Source of the DNA: Chromera velia
Taxonomy: Eukaryota; Sar; Chromeraceae
Assembly (NCBI GenBank): GCA_018398765.1
Contig: JAHBMJ010005078.1
Coordinates: forward strand, 9,446 to 41,945
DNA: 32,500 nt
Direction of reading: 5' to 3'
Both the position numbers and the translations under genes were made by a program. The notes beneath the pieces were generated by a model. The model was given only the letters and a program-made list of their open reading frames with translations, searched no databases and had not been told where the DNA came from. Numbering within the stretch: position 1 is the first letter of the stretch; each line of letters begins with the position of its first letter. This document shows positions 21,273 to 31,185 of this stretch, piece by piece.

Positions 21273-21929
21273 CTGCGTACTCGGAGCATGAAAAAATGCG
21301 TTTGAAAAAGATACACCAAGAAGACGCTTTGGCGAATCAGAGGTCTTACCTTTCGTCTTCTGAAGCATCCAGCCGCTATCGTACAGGCCACACTGAGCAG
21401 GATGGGGACTGCTTCTTTTCAGCCATCGGCATGAAGCTTAGAATTCGTGCCTACAAAATATGACTCCGCATCTGCGACTACTTGCTGTCTAATGAGGGAC
21501 GAAGAGTACTTGAAGAAAATGGAATACAAAACGTTAGAGCGTATGTTTCAAAAATGAGAATGGCCGCAGCACCAGGACGAGCCGGAACCTATGCATCAGA
21601 CTTCGAAGTCGGAGGGGCTGTACACGTATTCAGGCAGCCCATCAAAATCTACCGTTATGAGGAACTGGGTGCTTTCAAAGGTTGATACAGATCTATTCCT
21701 GTCCCCAACAATCTCCCAGGTCCCGCTGCCGCCTCCGATCATATATGTCTACTATTAAAAGGCGTACACTACAGTTTGTTGATTCCCTGCACGGAGAAGG
21801 AGAAGGCAGACTTTGTTTGCACAGACAAGGAAGCCTTTACTGACGACACCGTAGGATGTCTGTCGCGATCGAAGAGTCTCGCGTGGAACAGCGTGCATTC
21901 GGAGTCGATTTCTTCCCGCTTTGGCAACG
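21273..21929 (+). pseudogene. OTU-like cysteine protease domain of the Helitron protein
   Basis: OTU enzymes remove ubiquitin or cleave polyproteins. The exon shows QDGDCFFSAIG with the candidate nucleophile Cys at 21410-21412, a middle segment AGTYASDFEVGGAVHVFRQPIKIYR typical of OTU strands, and GVHYSLLIP with the candidate catalytic His at 21767-21769, about 119 residues later. Two TGA codons (21461 and 21683) interrupt it in an otherwise uninterrupted frame. Acceptor GATGCAG ends at 21272; donor GTCAGC starts at 21930; both are phase 1. Confidence 0.75.
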
Positions 21930-22140
21930 GTCAGCAATCCTTTGTCACTTGGTATATGCATTGACAATACCATCTATGTGTGTAATTTTGCCTGGGTATG
22001 CCTCATGCGTGTTGGTTTAATCTCGACAGCACCACTGCGAATGGAAGTTGAAAGCGGTGTACATCAAGGGCTTTGCTCGAGCGTCTGCTACAACACAATA
22101 CATTGATATCATCGTTTTTTTCATGAATACAAAATTGCAG

Positions 22141-22969
22141 ACATGGACGCTGAATTTCCACCTTTGAAGGCTGCTCGGACTAGACGAAACAAGGGAACTT
22201 CAACGCCAGCCCGACACACAGGTTGGTGTTCATCTGTTTTTCACCTTCTCTAAGACTGTATCTTTGAAGCGCTTATGCATATTCGCGGCATGATTGAATA
22301 AATTAGCTTCGTCTGTGCATGCTTTTGCTCTCTTCCTACATGCAGAAGATTGGAAATCGTCCTTCCCTCCGGCAGTGCGACACTCACCGGTCAAACGGAA
22401 GGCCATCGCCACGATCGGTCAGTGAAGCTCTCTGATGAAAGCGTCTCTGCTGAAAGTCTGCCTCTCTTATTCTGTGTACATTTTTAATGTTCTCTGCAAG
22501 TGTATATGAAACAATATGTCAGGCAACCTGCACGGCGCCTGTTTTGGTTGTCTAGGTCACCGTCCGTATATTGCTCTTCGTCTTGCAGAAGCCTCAAAGT
22601 TTAACGACACTACGACAGCGGAACAACGGTCTCATGCTTCCCCAAAAAGGCGTCTGAATCCGTTAGAAAAACGTTCAGGTATGTTTTCTTCAATCAATAT
22701 CATTCTCTTCATGCGCCTCAATCAATTGCTCGCTCCGTCATCTTTGTTTGTCCAGATGTGTTTAAAGTGAATGGACAACTGTGTGTATTATCCTGAAAGT
22801 GCGGAATGGATCAATCCATACACTACAGATGAATTACATCTTCAACAGTAATCCGTACCTCGTCGCTTACTTTTTGCATCATATTTTGATCACCGCACTC
22901 GTGTATGAATGCGTCTCTGTATGCGTGTATATTTGTGTATGTTTTGTGTGATTTGTGTGTGTATGTGTA

Positions 22970-23009
<40 letters not shown>

Positions 23010-23018
23010 ACTGTGTGT

Positions 23019-23055
<37 letters not shown>

Positions 23056-23673
23056 AATGTGTGTCCGTGTGTGAGCGAACGATGGTTAACGTATGCCTCT
23101 GTGGGTGTGGTTGTCCTGTGTGTGCAGGGTCGACCGACTCTCCATTCAACAAATGTGACAGCACCGACAGATCATCCTGGCACAAGCAGACACGAGTGCG
23201 GAAGGGTCAGTGTGCGGAGCCTAGACTCATCGATTTATGTTTCTGGACTTTGCTTTTCTGTCCAACCTTTTGCAACCTTGATGCCCTCTTTAAAGCATTC
23301 CATGAATTTCTGTTCTGATAAGAACTCTTGCAATCAAACAAACACTCATGCATTCTACTGTATCGGAATTGCTATACAGATAACTCTACTCGTGAGAGAA
23401 AGTCGACAGTCAACAAGACAGACACATGTGCGAAGGTTGCTGGATAGACGTTCCCTGTCCTAGCTCCAAAGAAAGCCACTCTCGCGCTTTCGAACCGCTT
23501 TTCGCCACTAGAGGAAGGCTCGTCGGCAACTGAGTTCAAACCCTTGAGGGACTTGAAGCCGACTCTACAAGAAGTGAATTTCAGTCCGATGGAAGAGGAG
23601 ATTACCGGTTAGGCTGAGGATGAACAGGACTCCGTGTCCGAGAAAGACAAGTCTGATTCTGGCAGCTCTACAA
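22141..23673 (+). pseudogene. Exon-rich linker between OTU and Rep domains
   Basis: Exons of 81, 72, 90, 78 and 294 nt, all phase 1 and divisible by three, encode a polar, probably disordered linker (for example PLKAARTRRNKGTSTPARHT, ASPKRRLNPLEKRS, NRFSPLEEGSSATEF). Introns are 114-449 bp. The exon at 23128 and the start of the one at 23380 resemble each other at their 3' parts (CAAGCAGACACGAGTGCGGAAGG against CAAGACAGACACATGTGCGAAGG), suggesting exon duplication. Two TAG codons lie in the last exon. Confidence 0.6.
22965..23053. repeat. (GT)n microsatellite in a Helitron-gene intron
   Basis: GTGT tract with ATGT interruptions inside the 449-bp intron that separates the 90-nt and 78-nt exons. 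Confidence 0.9.
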
Positions 23674-23787
23674 GTGAGTCCAACAAAGAGAACAACAAAA
23701 TCCTGAAAGGCAAAATATAAAACCAAAGAAAGAGAAGCAATAAGCAAACTCTAATTAACACAGAATTCAATAAGACACGTTCTGCAG

Positions 23788-26130
23788 AGACGGACGGTAT
23801 TAAAGGAAAGGGATGCATTCCAAGGGGTGTCGATCCATGGGAATATATATTCAATGCACCCCTCGTTCGCCCTCATGACTGTGGCCGGAGAATTCAGTAT
23901 CCCCACTGTGGCACGTTAAAATGGAAAAGTGAAAACACACTTTGTTGTCAAAATGGAAAATTTGTTCTCAGCGACAAACTGTGGCCTCCTCTGTCTCCTG
24001 AGCACGAGACCTTCCTGAAACGTCCCGGCGTTTCACGTCATTCCCGTGTGATCAACTCCTCTGTCTCGTTTTCTGTTCTGGGCACCAAGCCTTCCAAAAA
24101 TGAAGGGGGGGAGGGAATGAAGGAAGTAAAAAGTGGGAATGTCCATTTGCACGGAAGGACCTACCACTTATCTGTTCCACTCGATCAAACTAGTCCCACA
24201 CAGTACTGGTGTCATGATAGCTTCTTTCCGGAAACAAAAGATTTGCTTGAGTATACAGGCGTAGGGCTTTTGGCAACTGATTTTCATGCATATTTAGTCC
24301 GCATGCGATATCCGCTTATCAAGCGATTCCGTCTGCTCTCCGATCCGTCTTCTTCCTATTCGAAAGACAATAGTGTGATTGGTCTCTCTTTCATAAAGAA
24401 TACACGTCCGGCCGACCCTAACGAAATTGCTGCAATTTACAGACATGAAAGCACCGATAATCCTCCGCCGCGGTATACACTCATGCTTCTGAAAGAAACC
24501 CCTAAAGGAATGAATCCAAATGAGGCGTCATACCACAGAAAGAGTGCTAAACAAACATGAACCGAAAAGAAAAGAGAAAAGGCCGTCCGATCGAAGCAAA
24601 ATTGGAATGATCAAAACGATTCACCCGAAATGACGGAGCAATCAGATCAAGCAGACACTCATGATAAGGGCAAACGATTTGTCAGTGAATATTCAAGACT
24701 GTACGAATCGGTTCAATATCCTTTGTTGTTTGAAATGGGCGCGGGTGGGTGGTGGCACGACCTTGAGGAGAAGCAAATAGAAAAAACTGCAAGTCGTCCT
24801 CTCAGACGACAACTTGCTGCAGATAGGAAGAGAAACGCTCGAGAAGACAGTAAGCGAAAGCAGGAAGGTTTGCCGAAAACCCGCGACCTAAAAAATGTTT
24901 TCACACTTTTTCAGTACGTAAAGTTATCGATCTTTCAGCAACGTCGCCTTCATCTGGCTGGCCGGCTTGCTCAAGAATGGGTGCTCGACAATTTCGCACG
25001 ATGGCAGGCAAACAGGTGTGGCTACTATTACACGGACGCCATGCAACAGAAAATAAGGAACTACCGAGGGGGAAATCGAATTGCACGTCGGGGGGTGTTG
25101 CGAGGCAAAGCGAATCAAAATAAGGAAGCAGGGTCGGGAGGTAGGGCAGATCAGGAAGTAGGTCAAGTGGGAAGAGAATGGTTGCTTCCGGCATCTGTAC
25201 CTGGTTCTGCTGCCCACATGCAAAAGCTGATTGATGACGGAATGGCTGTGATTGAATGGGGGGGCAAATCGACGTTTTGGATTACTTTTACTGCTAACGA
25301 GAAATGGAAGGAAATTGATGAGGCAATTAAGGAAAACGGGGCTGTGGGACAAAAAACAGCTGAAAGGACAGACATCACAGTCCGTGTGTTTCGGCAAAAA
25401 CTGAGCGCCTTGCTGAAAGATCTTCGTTCAGGCAACGTGTTTGGGGGAAAGTCTGCATATATTTTGTACGTTAATGAATTTCAAAAGAGAGGAATCCCAC
25501 ATGCCCATATATGCATACGCATGGATTCGTTGGAAAAAGAACATCCAGTTCAAGCTCTTGACTTGCGAATTCTCGCACAGCATCCGAAGGTTGATGGAGT
25601 ATGTTCAAGAAAATGCAAGGATCTTGATTTGGGGGAATGCATGTGCAACTTGCATCGATTAGAACGACATATTTTTTCGTCTATGAAACACCGGCATGTT
25701 GAAGGACACTGTTTCGACACCCAGAAAGTGTCTCCACTCGAGCGCGAATCCCCCTCCTTTCGATGTGACAAACAGTATCCTTTTCCAACGCGCACGTATT
25801 CTGCCTTTGATGAACGAGGGTATCCTCTGTATCGTCGCCCTAACGAGAAGGATCGATGGGTCGTTCCCTACAACTGGTTTTTGTCACTAAAGTATGATGT
25901 ACACATCAGTGTGAAGTGGGCGGGGAGCGTCAAGATTGTTAAGTACATGCGAAAGTACATGTGTAAAGGGCCAGACTTTGTGAAGGCAAAGATTTCTCAA
26001 AAAAACAAACGAAACGAAATTGAAAGATTCCTTCGCATGCGATACACCAGCGCATCAGAGGCTTTTACTCAAATGATGGGGTTTAGGATTAATGTCAGCG
26101 AGCCAGGAGTCACGACGACGTCACGTGCGT
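23788..26130 (+). pseudogene. Helitron Cys/His region and HUH Rep domain
   Basis: The exon begins at acceptor TTCTGCAG (ends 23787). The N-terminal zinc region reads HCGTLKWKSE then CCQNGKFVL, matching the Helitron pattern, but the expected first Cys is Tyr (TAT, 23898). Next come HGRTYHLSVPL and ESVQYPLLFEMGAGGWW, then STFWITFTANEKW. The HUH motif is GIPHAHICIRM at about 25491-25515. The tyrosine motif KYMRKYMCKGPD is at 25941-25976, with two Tyr four residues apart as in Helitron Rep. A single TGA at 24558-24560 splits the frame. The frame continues in register on both sides of it. Confidence 0.85.
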
Positions 26131-28477
26131 GTATGTCCATTTGCCCGATGAAGATGATATTTGTTACGATTCAAAATACAAAGACTCACCCAAGAAAGCA
26201 CTTGATGAATCTCTTTCCCCCCTTCTCCGTTATTTTTATCGTCCGCAAGGCACTGACTTTGATTATTTGACTCTTGTTGAGTACTACTCAAAGTTTACAG
26301 TAAGTAAGACGCCCGAAAAACTCAAGTCACAACCTTTTCGCGACAACCCGGCCCTCGTTCAGGCACCATCGGCCCCTCCTGCTTATGTGTATGTAAGACA
26401 AAGGCCGCATATGGCACGAATCCGTCAAGTTCACTGGGCAGCTGGGGAACGATTCTTCCTTCGTATGTTGGCAAAGTATGTGCCTGCTTGCAGCTTCGAT
26501 GATTACCTAACTTTTAAAGGCGACAAGAAAAACAGTTTTTGCGAGGCTGCGATCGCTCATGGCATCGTGCGTGATGGAAAGGAAGCAGAGTTTGCAATGA
26601 AGGAATGCGTTGCATGTGGTGCTACTCCCATCGAACTTCGATGGCTCTTCGTCATCCTTCTTGCAGATTCGTGTGATTCGCTGTCTTTGCTTAAAGATTT
26701 TTTGGAAGACATGAGTGACGATTTGCTTGCTCGCGGTGAGTGCCATGTATCCAGTGAAGAAAAGATGAATCGTTTGCTCATTAAATTACATGAAATGCTA
26801 CTCGGTGAAGGCCGTACCCTTGAATCTGTTGGTCTTCCACTTCCTACAGATGTGACTTCTGATGTCCTCCTTTCCCGCAAAGTGAACTTTATAGTTCAAA
26901 CAGAAAAAGAAAAATGGCTCCAGACAGAATGCAAACATAAATGGGAGCAGCATGAAAATAAGTTCAATGATAAACAACGTAAATTCGTCAAGGCAGTTCT
27001 GAAGTCTGAACAAAATAAGGAAGGCAAATCTTTTTTCTTGAATGCACGAGCGGGAAGGGGAAAAACCTTTGTCTTGAATGCGCTCTGCAATTATTTTAGA
27101 GGTACCCAGAAAATTGTGTTGGCTTCTGCAAGCACAGGCATCGCTGCAATTAATCTGCCAGGCGGGAAAACTGCACACATTACTTTCGGTTTTCCTTCCA
27201 AAAAGCAATATGACACACCCAGTGCATCTTCGCTCACTGCAGAATCGGAAGCAGGGATTCTTCTGACGCACTCCTCCCTGATTATTATTGACGAAATCAC
27301 CATGCTGCATCACACATTTGTTGAAGCGCCCAACAAAAAACTGCATGACTTTATGCGTGCCCCTCATCTTCCTTTTGGAGGAAAGACTCTCATTTTTTCA
27401 GGTGATGTACGTCAAACCACACCGGTTGTACCTGGAGGAGACGAATTTGACATCATTTGTGCATGCCTCCAAAACTCACCTCTCTGGCCACACATATCTG
27501 TGCACGTCCTGAATCGCTCGATGCAGAATTTGAAAGATCCGATCTATTCAAGCTTTTTGGATCGTCTGGGGGATGGTAGCTTCGATTCTGATGTATCGAA
27601 TCCCTCTCTCCAGGAAATTTTGCTCCCTCCGTCTATTCAACATTTTGTTGTTTCCGACTGTTCTGACATAAACAGGCAAACCAATAAGTTCGCCCATACT
27701 CAGTCGCCTGCTCAACCTGTGTCTCACCACACATCTCAACAAAGTTCAACGCAAACAGACGCTGCATACAATTGGCTTTTCCCTTCTCTTACTTCTTTTT
27801 CCGCTTATGCATTGGCGGAAACAGCACGGCGATCTATTCTTTCTCCCTACAATGCAGTCATCAATATGCATAATGCAGCGATTCTCAAGCATCTTCCCGG
27901 AAAGTCTCGATTCTGCATTGCAAATCATGAAGTCAGAGAGATGCGCACTAAATCAGATGAGCTATTGGCAATTGAAGATCATATGGCAAAGGTTAACGAT
28001 CAAAATTCTCTCCCCGCAGAGTTGATTTTGAAAGAAAACTGTATTGTAATGGTGCGCAGGAATGTCATGCGAAAGCTGGGAATCATGAATGGGATGCGCC
28101 TTATTGTTAAAAAAATTTGTGACAATGTGCTTCAATGCCGGACTTTATCTACCTCATCGATCCCTTCTTTCCATATTTTTTTACCTCGAATCTGCTTTGA
28201 AATTCAAGATAGAACGTTTGAATTTATGCGAAGACAATTCCCTGTTTCTCTTTGTTATGCAATCACCGTGAATAAAAGTCAAGGACAGACAATTGATCGC
28301 GTTCTCTTTGATCTTACTCGGCCTGCATTTAGCCATGGTCAAGCTTACGTCGCCTTTTCATGCATACGGGAATCAAAGGATATTCGAATTCTTACAACGG
28401 AAGCCATGATTGACACAGCCACATTACGGGTTAAAACCTTTAACGTGACCTTTCATGAACTGTTGAAAGAGTTTTGA
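26129..28477 (+). CDS. Pif1-like helicase domain of the Helitron protein
   Basis: An open frame of 782 codons, shifted by one base from the Rep frame near 26110-26130, where MMGFRINVSEPG (Rep frame) should continue into VYVHLPDEDD (helicase frame). Walker A is NARAGRGKTF (27041-27070), where the usual Helitron form is APGGTGKT. It is followed by ASASTGIAAINLPGGKTAH, Walker B IIIDEITML (27284-27310), sensor FSGDVRQTTPVVPGG (27398-27442), and C-terminal motifs AITVNKSQGQT (near 28260-28291) and FSHGQAYVAFSCIRESKDIRIL. All canonical Pif1/Helitron helicase motifs are present, so the enzyme part looks functional if translated. The stop is at 28475-28477. Confidence 0.95.
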   Translation: MYVHLPDEDDICYDSKYKDSPKKALDESLSPLLRYFYRPQGTDFDYLTLVEYYSKFTVSKTPEKLKSQPFRDNPALVQAPSAPPAYVYVRQRPHMARIRQVHWAAGERFFLRMLAKYVPACSFDDYLTFKGDKKNSFCEAAIAHGIVRDGKEAEFAMKECVACGATPIELRWLFVILLADSCDSLSLLKDFLEDMSDDLLARGECHVSSEEKMNRLLIKLHEMLLGEGRTLESVGLPLPTDVTSDVLLSRKVNFIVQTEKEKWLQTECKHKWEQHENKFNDKQRKFVKAVLKSEQNKEGKSFFLNARAGRGKTFVLNALCNYFRGTQKIVLASASTGIAAINLPGGKTAHITFGFPSKKQYDTPSASSLTAESEAGILLTHSSLIIIDEITMLHHTFVEAPNKKLHDFMRAPHLPFGGKTLIFSGDVRQTTPVVPGGDEFDIICACLQNSPLWPHISVHVLNRSMQNLKDPIYSSFLDRLGDGSFDSDVSNPSLQEILLPPSIQHFVVSDCSDINRQTNKFAHTQSPAQPVSHHTSQQSSTQTDAAYNWLFPSLTSFSAYALAETARRSILSPYNAVINMHNAAILKHLPGKSRFCIANHEVREMRTKSDELLAIEDHMAKVNDQNSLPAELILKENCIVMVRRNVMRKLGIMNGMRLIVKKICDNVLQCRTLSTSSIPSFHIFLPRICFEIQDRTFEFMRRQFPVSLCYAITVNKSQGQTIDRVLFDLTRPAFSHGQAYVAFSCIRESKDIRILTTEAMIDTATLRVKTFNVTFHELLKEF

Positions 28478-29170
28478 TTCGTGAATTCATTTTTTTGGCT
28501 CTAGTTTTGATTATTCTCGGACACCGTCTGATGAAACCGTGTATGCTTTTGCGATGCCAGCAACAATTTAATATGAAAACAATATAATGAGCTGAATCAT
28601 CAATGAATATCTGCTTATAAAGAAAAACCTACACACTGGGTTTTATGTTTTTTTTTTTAATACGTTTAGTTATAATTATATATTGAGACTATATAGTTTT
28701 ATGCAGATCTAGGTTATTAAATTATACATCGTTATATATCAAATTATATAGACCCTTAGTATTTAATCTTTATTTTTCAAAAGATATGACTAGCATATTT
28801 CCAGATTTTAGCTAACATTTTTGTAGAATTTCGGATTTCAGCCATCATATTCTAAAAAAAAACTACAGAATTGTGCTGTCAGGTCTTCTAACTTGTATTT
28901 CTTTTTCTTTGTATATACAAAGTTTCAAACCAGCTTCATAAACACTGTTAATTTGAGCTTCTAGCTCTTTCTAGATCGCAAGAAATAAGCCTTCAAAATT
29001 GCTAGAATTTAGTGAAATTTAGATGACTAGATTCCACGGTAAATTCCAGTAAAATCCATTAAATTCCACTAAATTTCAAGGGTAAATTCCATTAAATTCC
29101 ACTAAATTCCCTAGGAATTCAACTTAGTTTTGTAGGGAACTGTCTCCATTCTTTTTTACTTTTTTGTTTT
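28478..29170. other. AT-rich 3' flank of the Helitron gene
   Basis: No gene. AAAACC and GGTTTT form a small hairpin at 28624-28644, followed by a T run, but no CTRR end typical of canonical Helitrons is evident beside it. The rest is AT-rich. Confidence 0.5.
29035..29125. repeat. Degenerate tandem repeat of about 11 bp
   Basis: Successive copies of TAAATTCCA(C/T) with small variations, about eight units. Confidence 0.75.
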
Positions 29171-29334
29171 AATTTTTTGAATAAGTTGACATTTATTTAC
29201 AAACAAAATTTATATGTCGTCAATTTTTTTTTCTTTATTGAAGCATGCAGCGAGAAGCCGCTACTCTGTTTTTTACTTCTTCATTTACCCTTTACTTCTC
29301 ACAAGCTGCTTTACTCTCTCTGGCCGTCTGCACC

Positions 29335-30215
29335 CATGAGTTTTGACTTCCTTTTTTCATCCTGCGACGCACCTGATCCCCCCATGCACACCCAGCTCGA
29401 TCCTTTCATAGGGGCACCTCTTTCTCCGCTCCTCCATCCCCCCCGGCTTTCCTTTTTCACCTTCTGGAGTTTTAATTTGTCATATACAAGCATGGAACCA
29501 TGAGTCTTCTAGCGAACATAATGAAATAATTCTATCTATTCCCTTAGCAACGGCCAAACGAGCCTGCAGAGAACAGAATCTCTGTTATTCTTTGTTTGCA
29601 ACCACTGATGAATACAAAAGGACCTCAGCAGATTTCTGCCTTACTTCTCTAACAACCAAACGAACATGAAGAGAGAATTCTGTGCATTCTCTTTGCAACA
29701 ACCAAACGAGTGTGCAGAGAGAGGTATCTCTGTCATTCTCTGCTTCCTGACTTCCTCCTTTCATCCTATGGGGCACCTGATCCCCCCATGCACACCCAGC
29801 TCGATCCTCTTATAGGGGCACTTCTTCCTCTGTAACAGTTCCTTCATCCCCCCCGGCCTTCCTTTTCTACCTTCTGAAGTTCTAATTTACCATACACATG
29901 CATGAAACCATAAGTTTTACAACGAACATGATGAAAGAGTTCTGTGCATTCCCTTTGCAACAACCAGACGAGCATGCAGAGAGAGCTAGGAATCTCTGTC
30001 CTTCTTTGTTTGTAATAATTGAATAAATACGCAAGAACACTCAACAGATTTCTGCTTTGCTGCTCCAAGGACCGAACGAACATGAAGAGAGAATTCTGTG
30101 TCTTCCGTTTGCAATGACCGAACGAATCTGTAGAGATAGGAATCTTTCTCATCGTCTATGTTCAATGACTGAACGAACATGTAAAGAGACTCAGATGCAA
30201 AGAGCGTCTTCTCTC
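29335..30215. repeat. Tandem duplication with internal 48-50-bp units
   Basis: Two long copies start near 29345 and 29750. Both contain the shared sequence GCACCTGATCCCCCCATGCA, a CCCAGCTCGATCCT block and a CCCCCCGGC block. Within each copy a unit of about 48-50 bp, recognisable by AACGAACATGAAGAGAGA, recurs around 29551, 29650, 29700, 29960, 30070, 30117 and 30168. In minus-strand frames the units give similar peptides (TEFSLHVR, LVWLLQRECTE, FVRSL), so they could derive from a coding repeat. Stops and frame changes make an intact gene unlikely. Confidence 0.7.
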
Positions 30216-30231
30216 TTCTCACCCTCTGTGT

Positions 30232-31185
30232 TCACTTCTTTGCCTTCCTCACTCCAGTACCCTTCCTCACTTTCTTTGTGCCAGCGGCAGCCGCACTTCC
30301 CGAGTCGGGGGCGTCGGCGGTACTGGAAGTTGCAGCCGCATCACCCATAAGAGAAGACAACGACGCACTTGCCAAGGAAGAAGACGTAGAAGATCCAATG
30401 ACACTCCTCATCCATTCTATGATACGTTGGGGGATGTCGACGTTGCCATTCATAGTCATCTTGACCTTCCGGTCGCTAAGACAGTAGGCCTTCGCGAGGG
30501 CCACTGTGAACTACCCGTGCCCGGGACCAGCACACTTTGTTTTCCCGCCTCCCGATTGGATGTACTGCTCTGTGTTGTGGGCACAACTTGCGAAGAAGTG
30601 GGAACCGTGCTTGGCTTGACCCTTTGACATGAAAACCGCCGTCACTTCCTGCAATCCAAAGCAGTATCATAAGCACAGACACACAGAAAGGGAGGGCTAT
30701 ACGTTCGTAACTTCATACTAACTGCATGTATATGATACAAAAGCATACCAAAACACTTTTCAATGACGCGTTCAAAGAATTTGCACTGACTGACCGAATT
30801 GCATCCACCATCACACTGGTGCGCATGAGTACGGAAGGCCTCCCACTTCGACTCGACGACATCTGCAGGCAGCTCGTGCGACTTCATGGCATGCACCGAG
30901 TAGACGTAGCTAGGAATGCTTCATCATCTCAGCGTAGTTGCCATGGCCCACCGACTCCAGGAAAGACGGGCAGCACATGACGAAAGATGTAGATGCGTTT
31001 CCAGGCTGTTTGGGATCTTTGGGAAGGATGTACAGAGCTCGAGTCTTTCCACAGTCACACCCGTCTATGCTACAAGCGCCTATGAATCTTCTCATACGGG
31101 GTATCTGCTGGTCAATACCGGGTGCATCCCATTTTAATTCATTGAGCGAGAGTTTGGCAAGGACACCCCTCATAAAGGTAGTACT
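30232..31185 (-). pseudogene. Cysteine-rich (possibly GRF-type zinc finger) gene fragment, disrupted
   Basis: A first exon from acceptor TTCCCTCCAG (31185) encodes CSIDGCDCGKTRALY, a KDPKQPGN segment and FVMCCPSFLES. At about 30909-30913 the frame shifts by one base and continues with HAMKSHELPADVV and HQCDGGCNS, up to donor GTCAGT (exon end 30795). The next exon (30648-30232, acceptor TTTGGATTGCAG) encodes EVTAVFMSKGQAKHGSHFFASC, then GGGKTKCAGPGHG, a TAG stop at 30511-30513, and in the same frame FTVALAKAYCLSDRKVKM and a Lys-rich end. Cys-x-Cys-Gly followed by a Lys/Gly-rich loop and Cys-Pro resembles GRF zinc fingers, twice over; that is a weak resemblance. The phase-0 splice and continued open frame after the stop favour a recently broken gene. 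The 5' end is not found. Confidence 0.45.
30649..30794 (-). other. Intron in the cysteine-rich gene fragment
   Basis: Minus-strand donor GTCAGT directly after AATTCG, acceptor TTGCAG ending at 30649, phase 0. Confidence 0.6.

Larger units (their letters stand above)
20912..28477 (+). pseudogene. Helitron-type RepHel gene with N-terminal OTU protease, disrupted
   Basis: RepHel proteins drive rolling-circle transposition: a HUH Rep domain nicks and joins DNA and a Pif1-type helicase unwinds it; some Helitrons also carry an OTU cysteine protease. Reconstructed exons are 20912-21146, 21273-21929, 22141-22221, 22346-22417, 22589-22678, 23128-23205, 23380-23673 and 23788-28477, every intron being phase 1. 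That order gives about 2,060 codons: short N-terminus, OTU, disordered linker, Cys/His region, Rep, helicase. Along this single frame there are six stops (21125 TAA, 21461 TGA, 21683 TGA, 23445 TAG, 23610 TAG, 24558 TGA) and one frame change near 26110-26130. The helicase part is intact for more than 780 codons. The copy looks recently inactivated, unless expression uses separate proteins. The extra exon possibility between 22679 and 23127 remains open. Confidence 0.85.

Noticed and set aside
22823-23185. Thr-His repeat ORF on the minus strand
   Set aside because: Translation of the GT microsatellite in an intron of the Helitron gene.
20912-24560. Stop-codon reassignment in the nuclear code
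   Set aside because: All three stop codons appear in the OTU-to-Rep part, while the TcdA-like gene, the ankyrin gene and the helicase part use ordinary stops and have no internal ones. A new code is not needed.
28624-28644. Small hairpin as the Helitron 3' terminus
   Set aside because: It is AT-rich, has short arms and is not followed by CTRR; the true end is unresolved.
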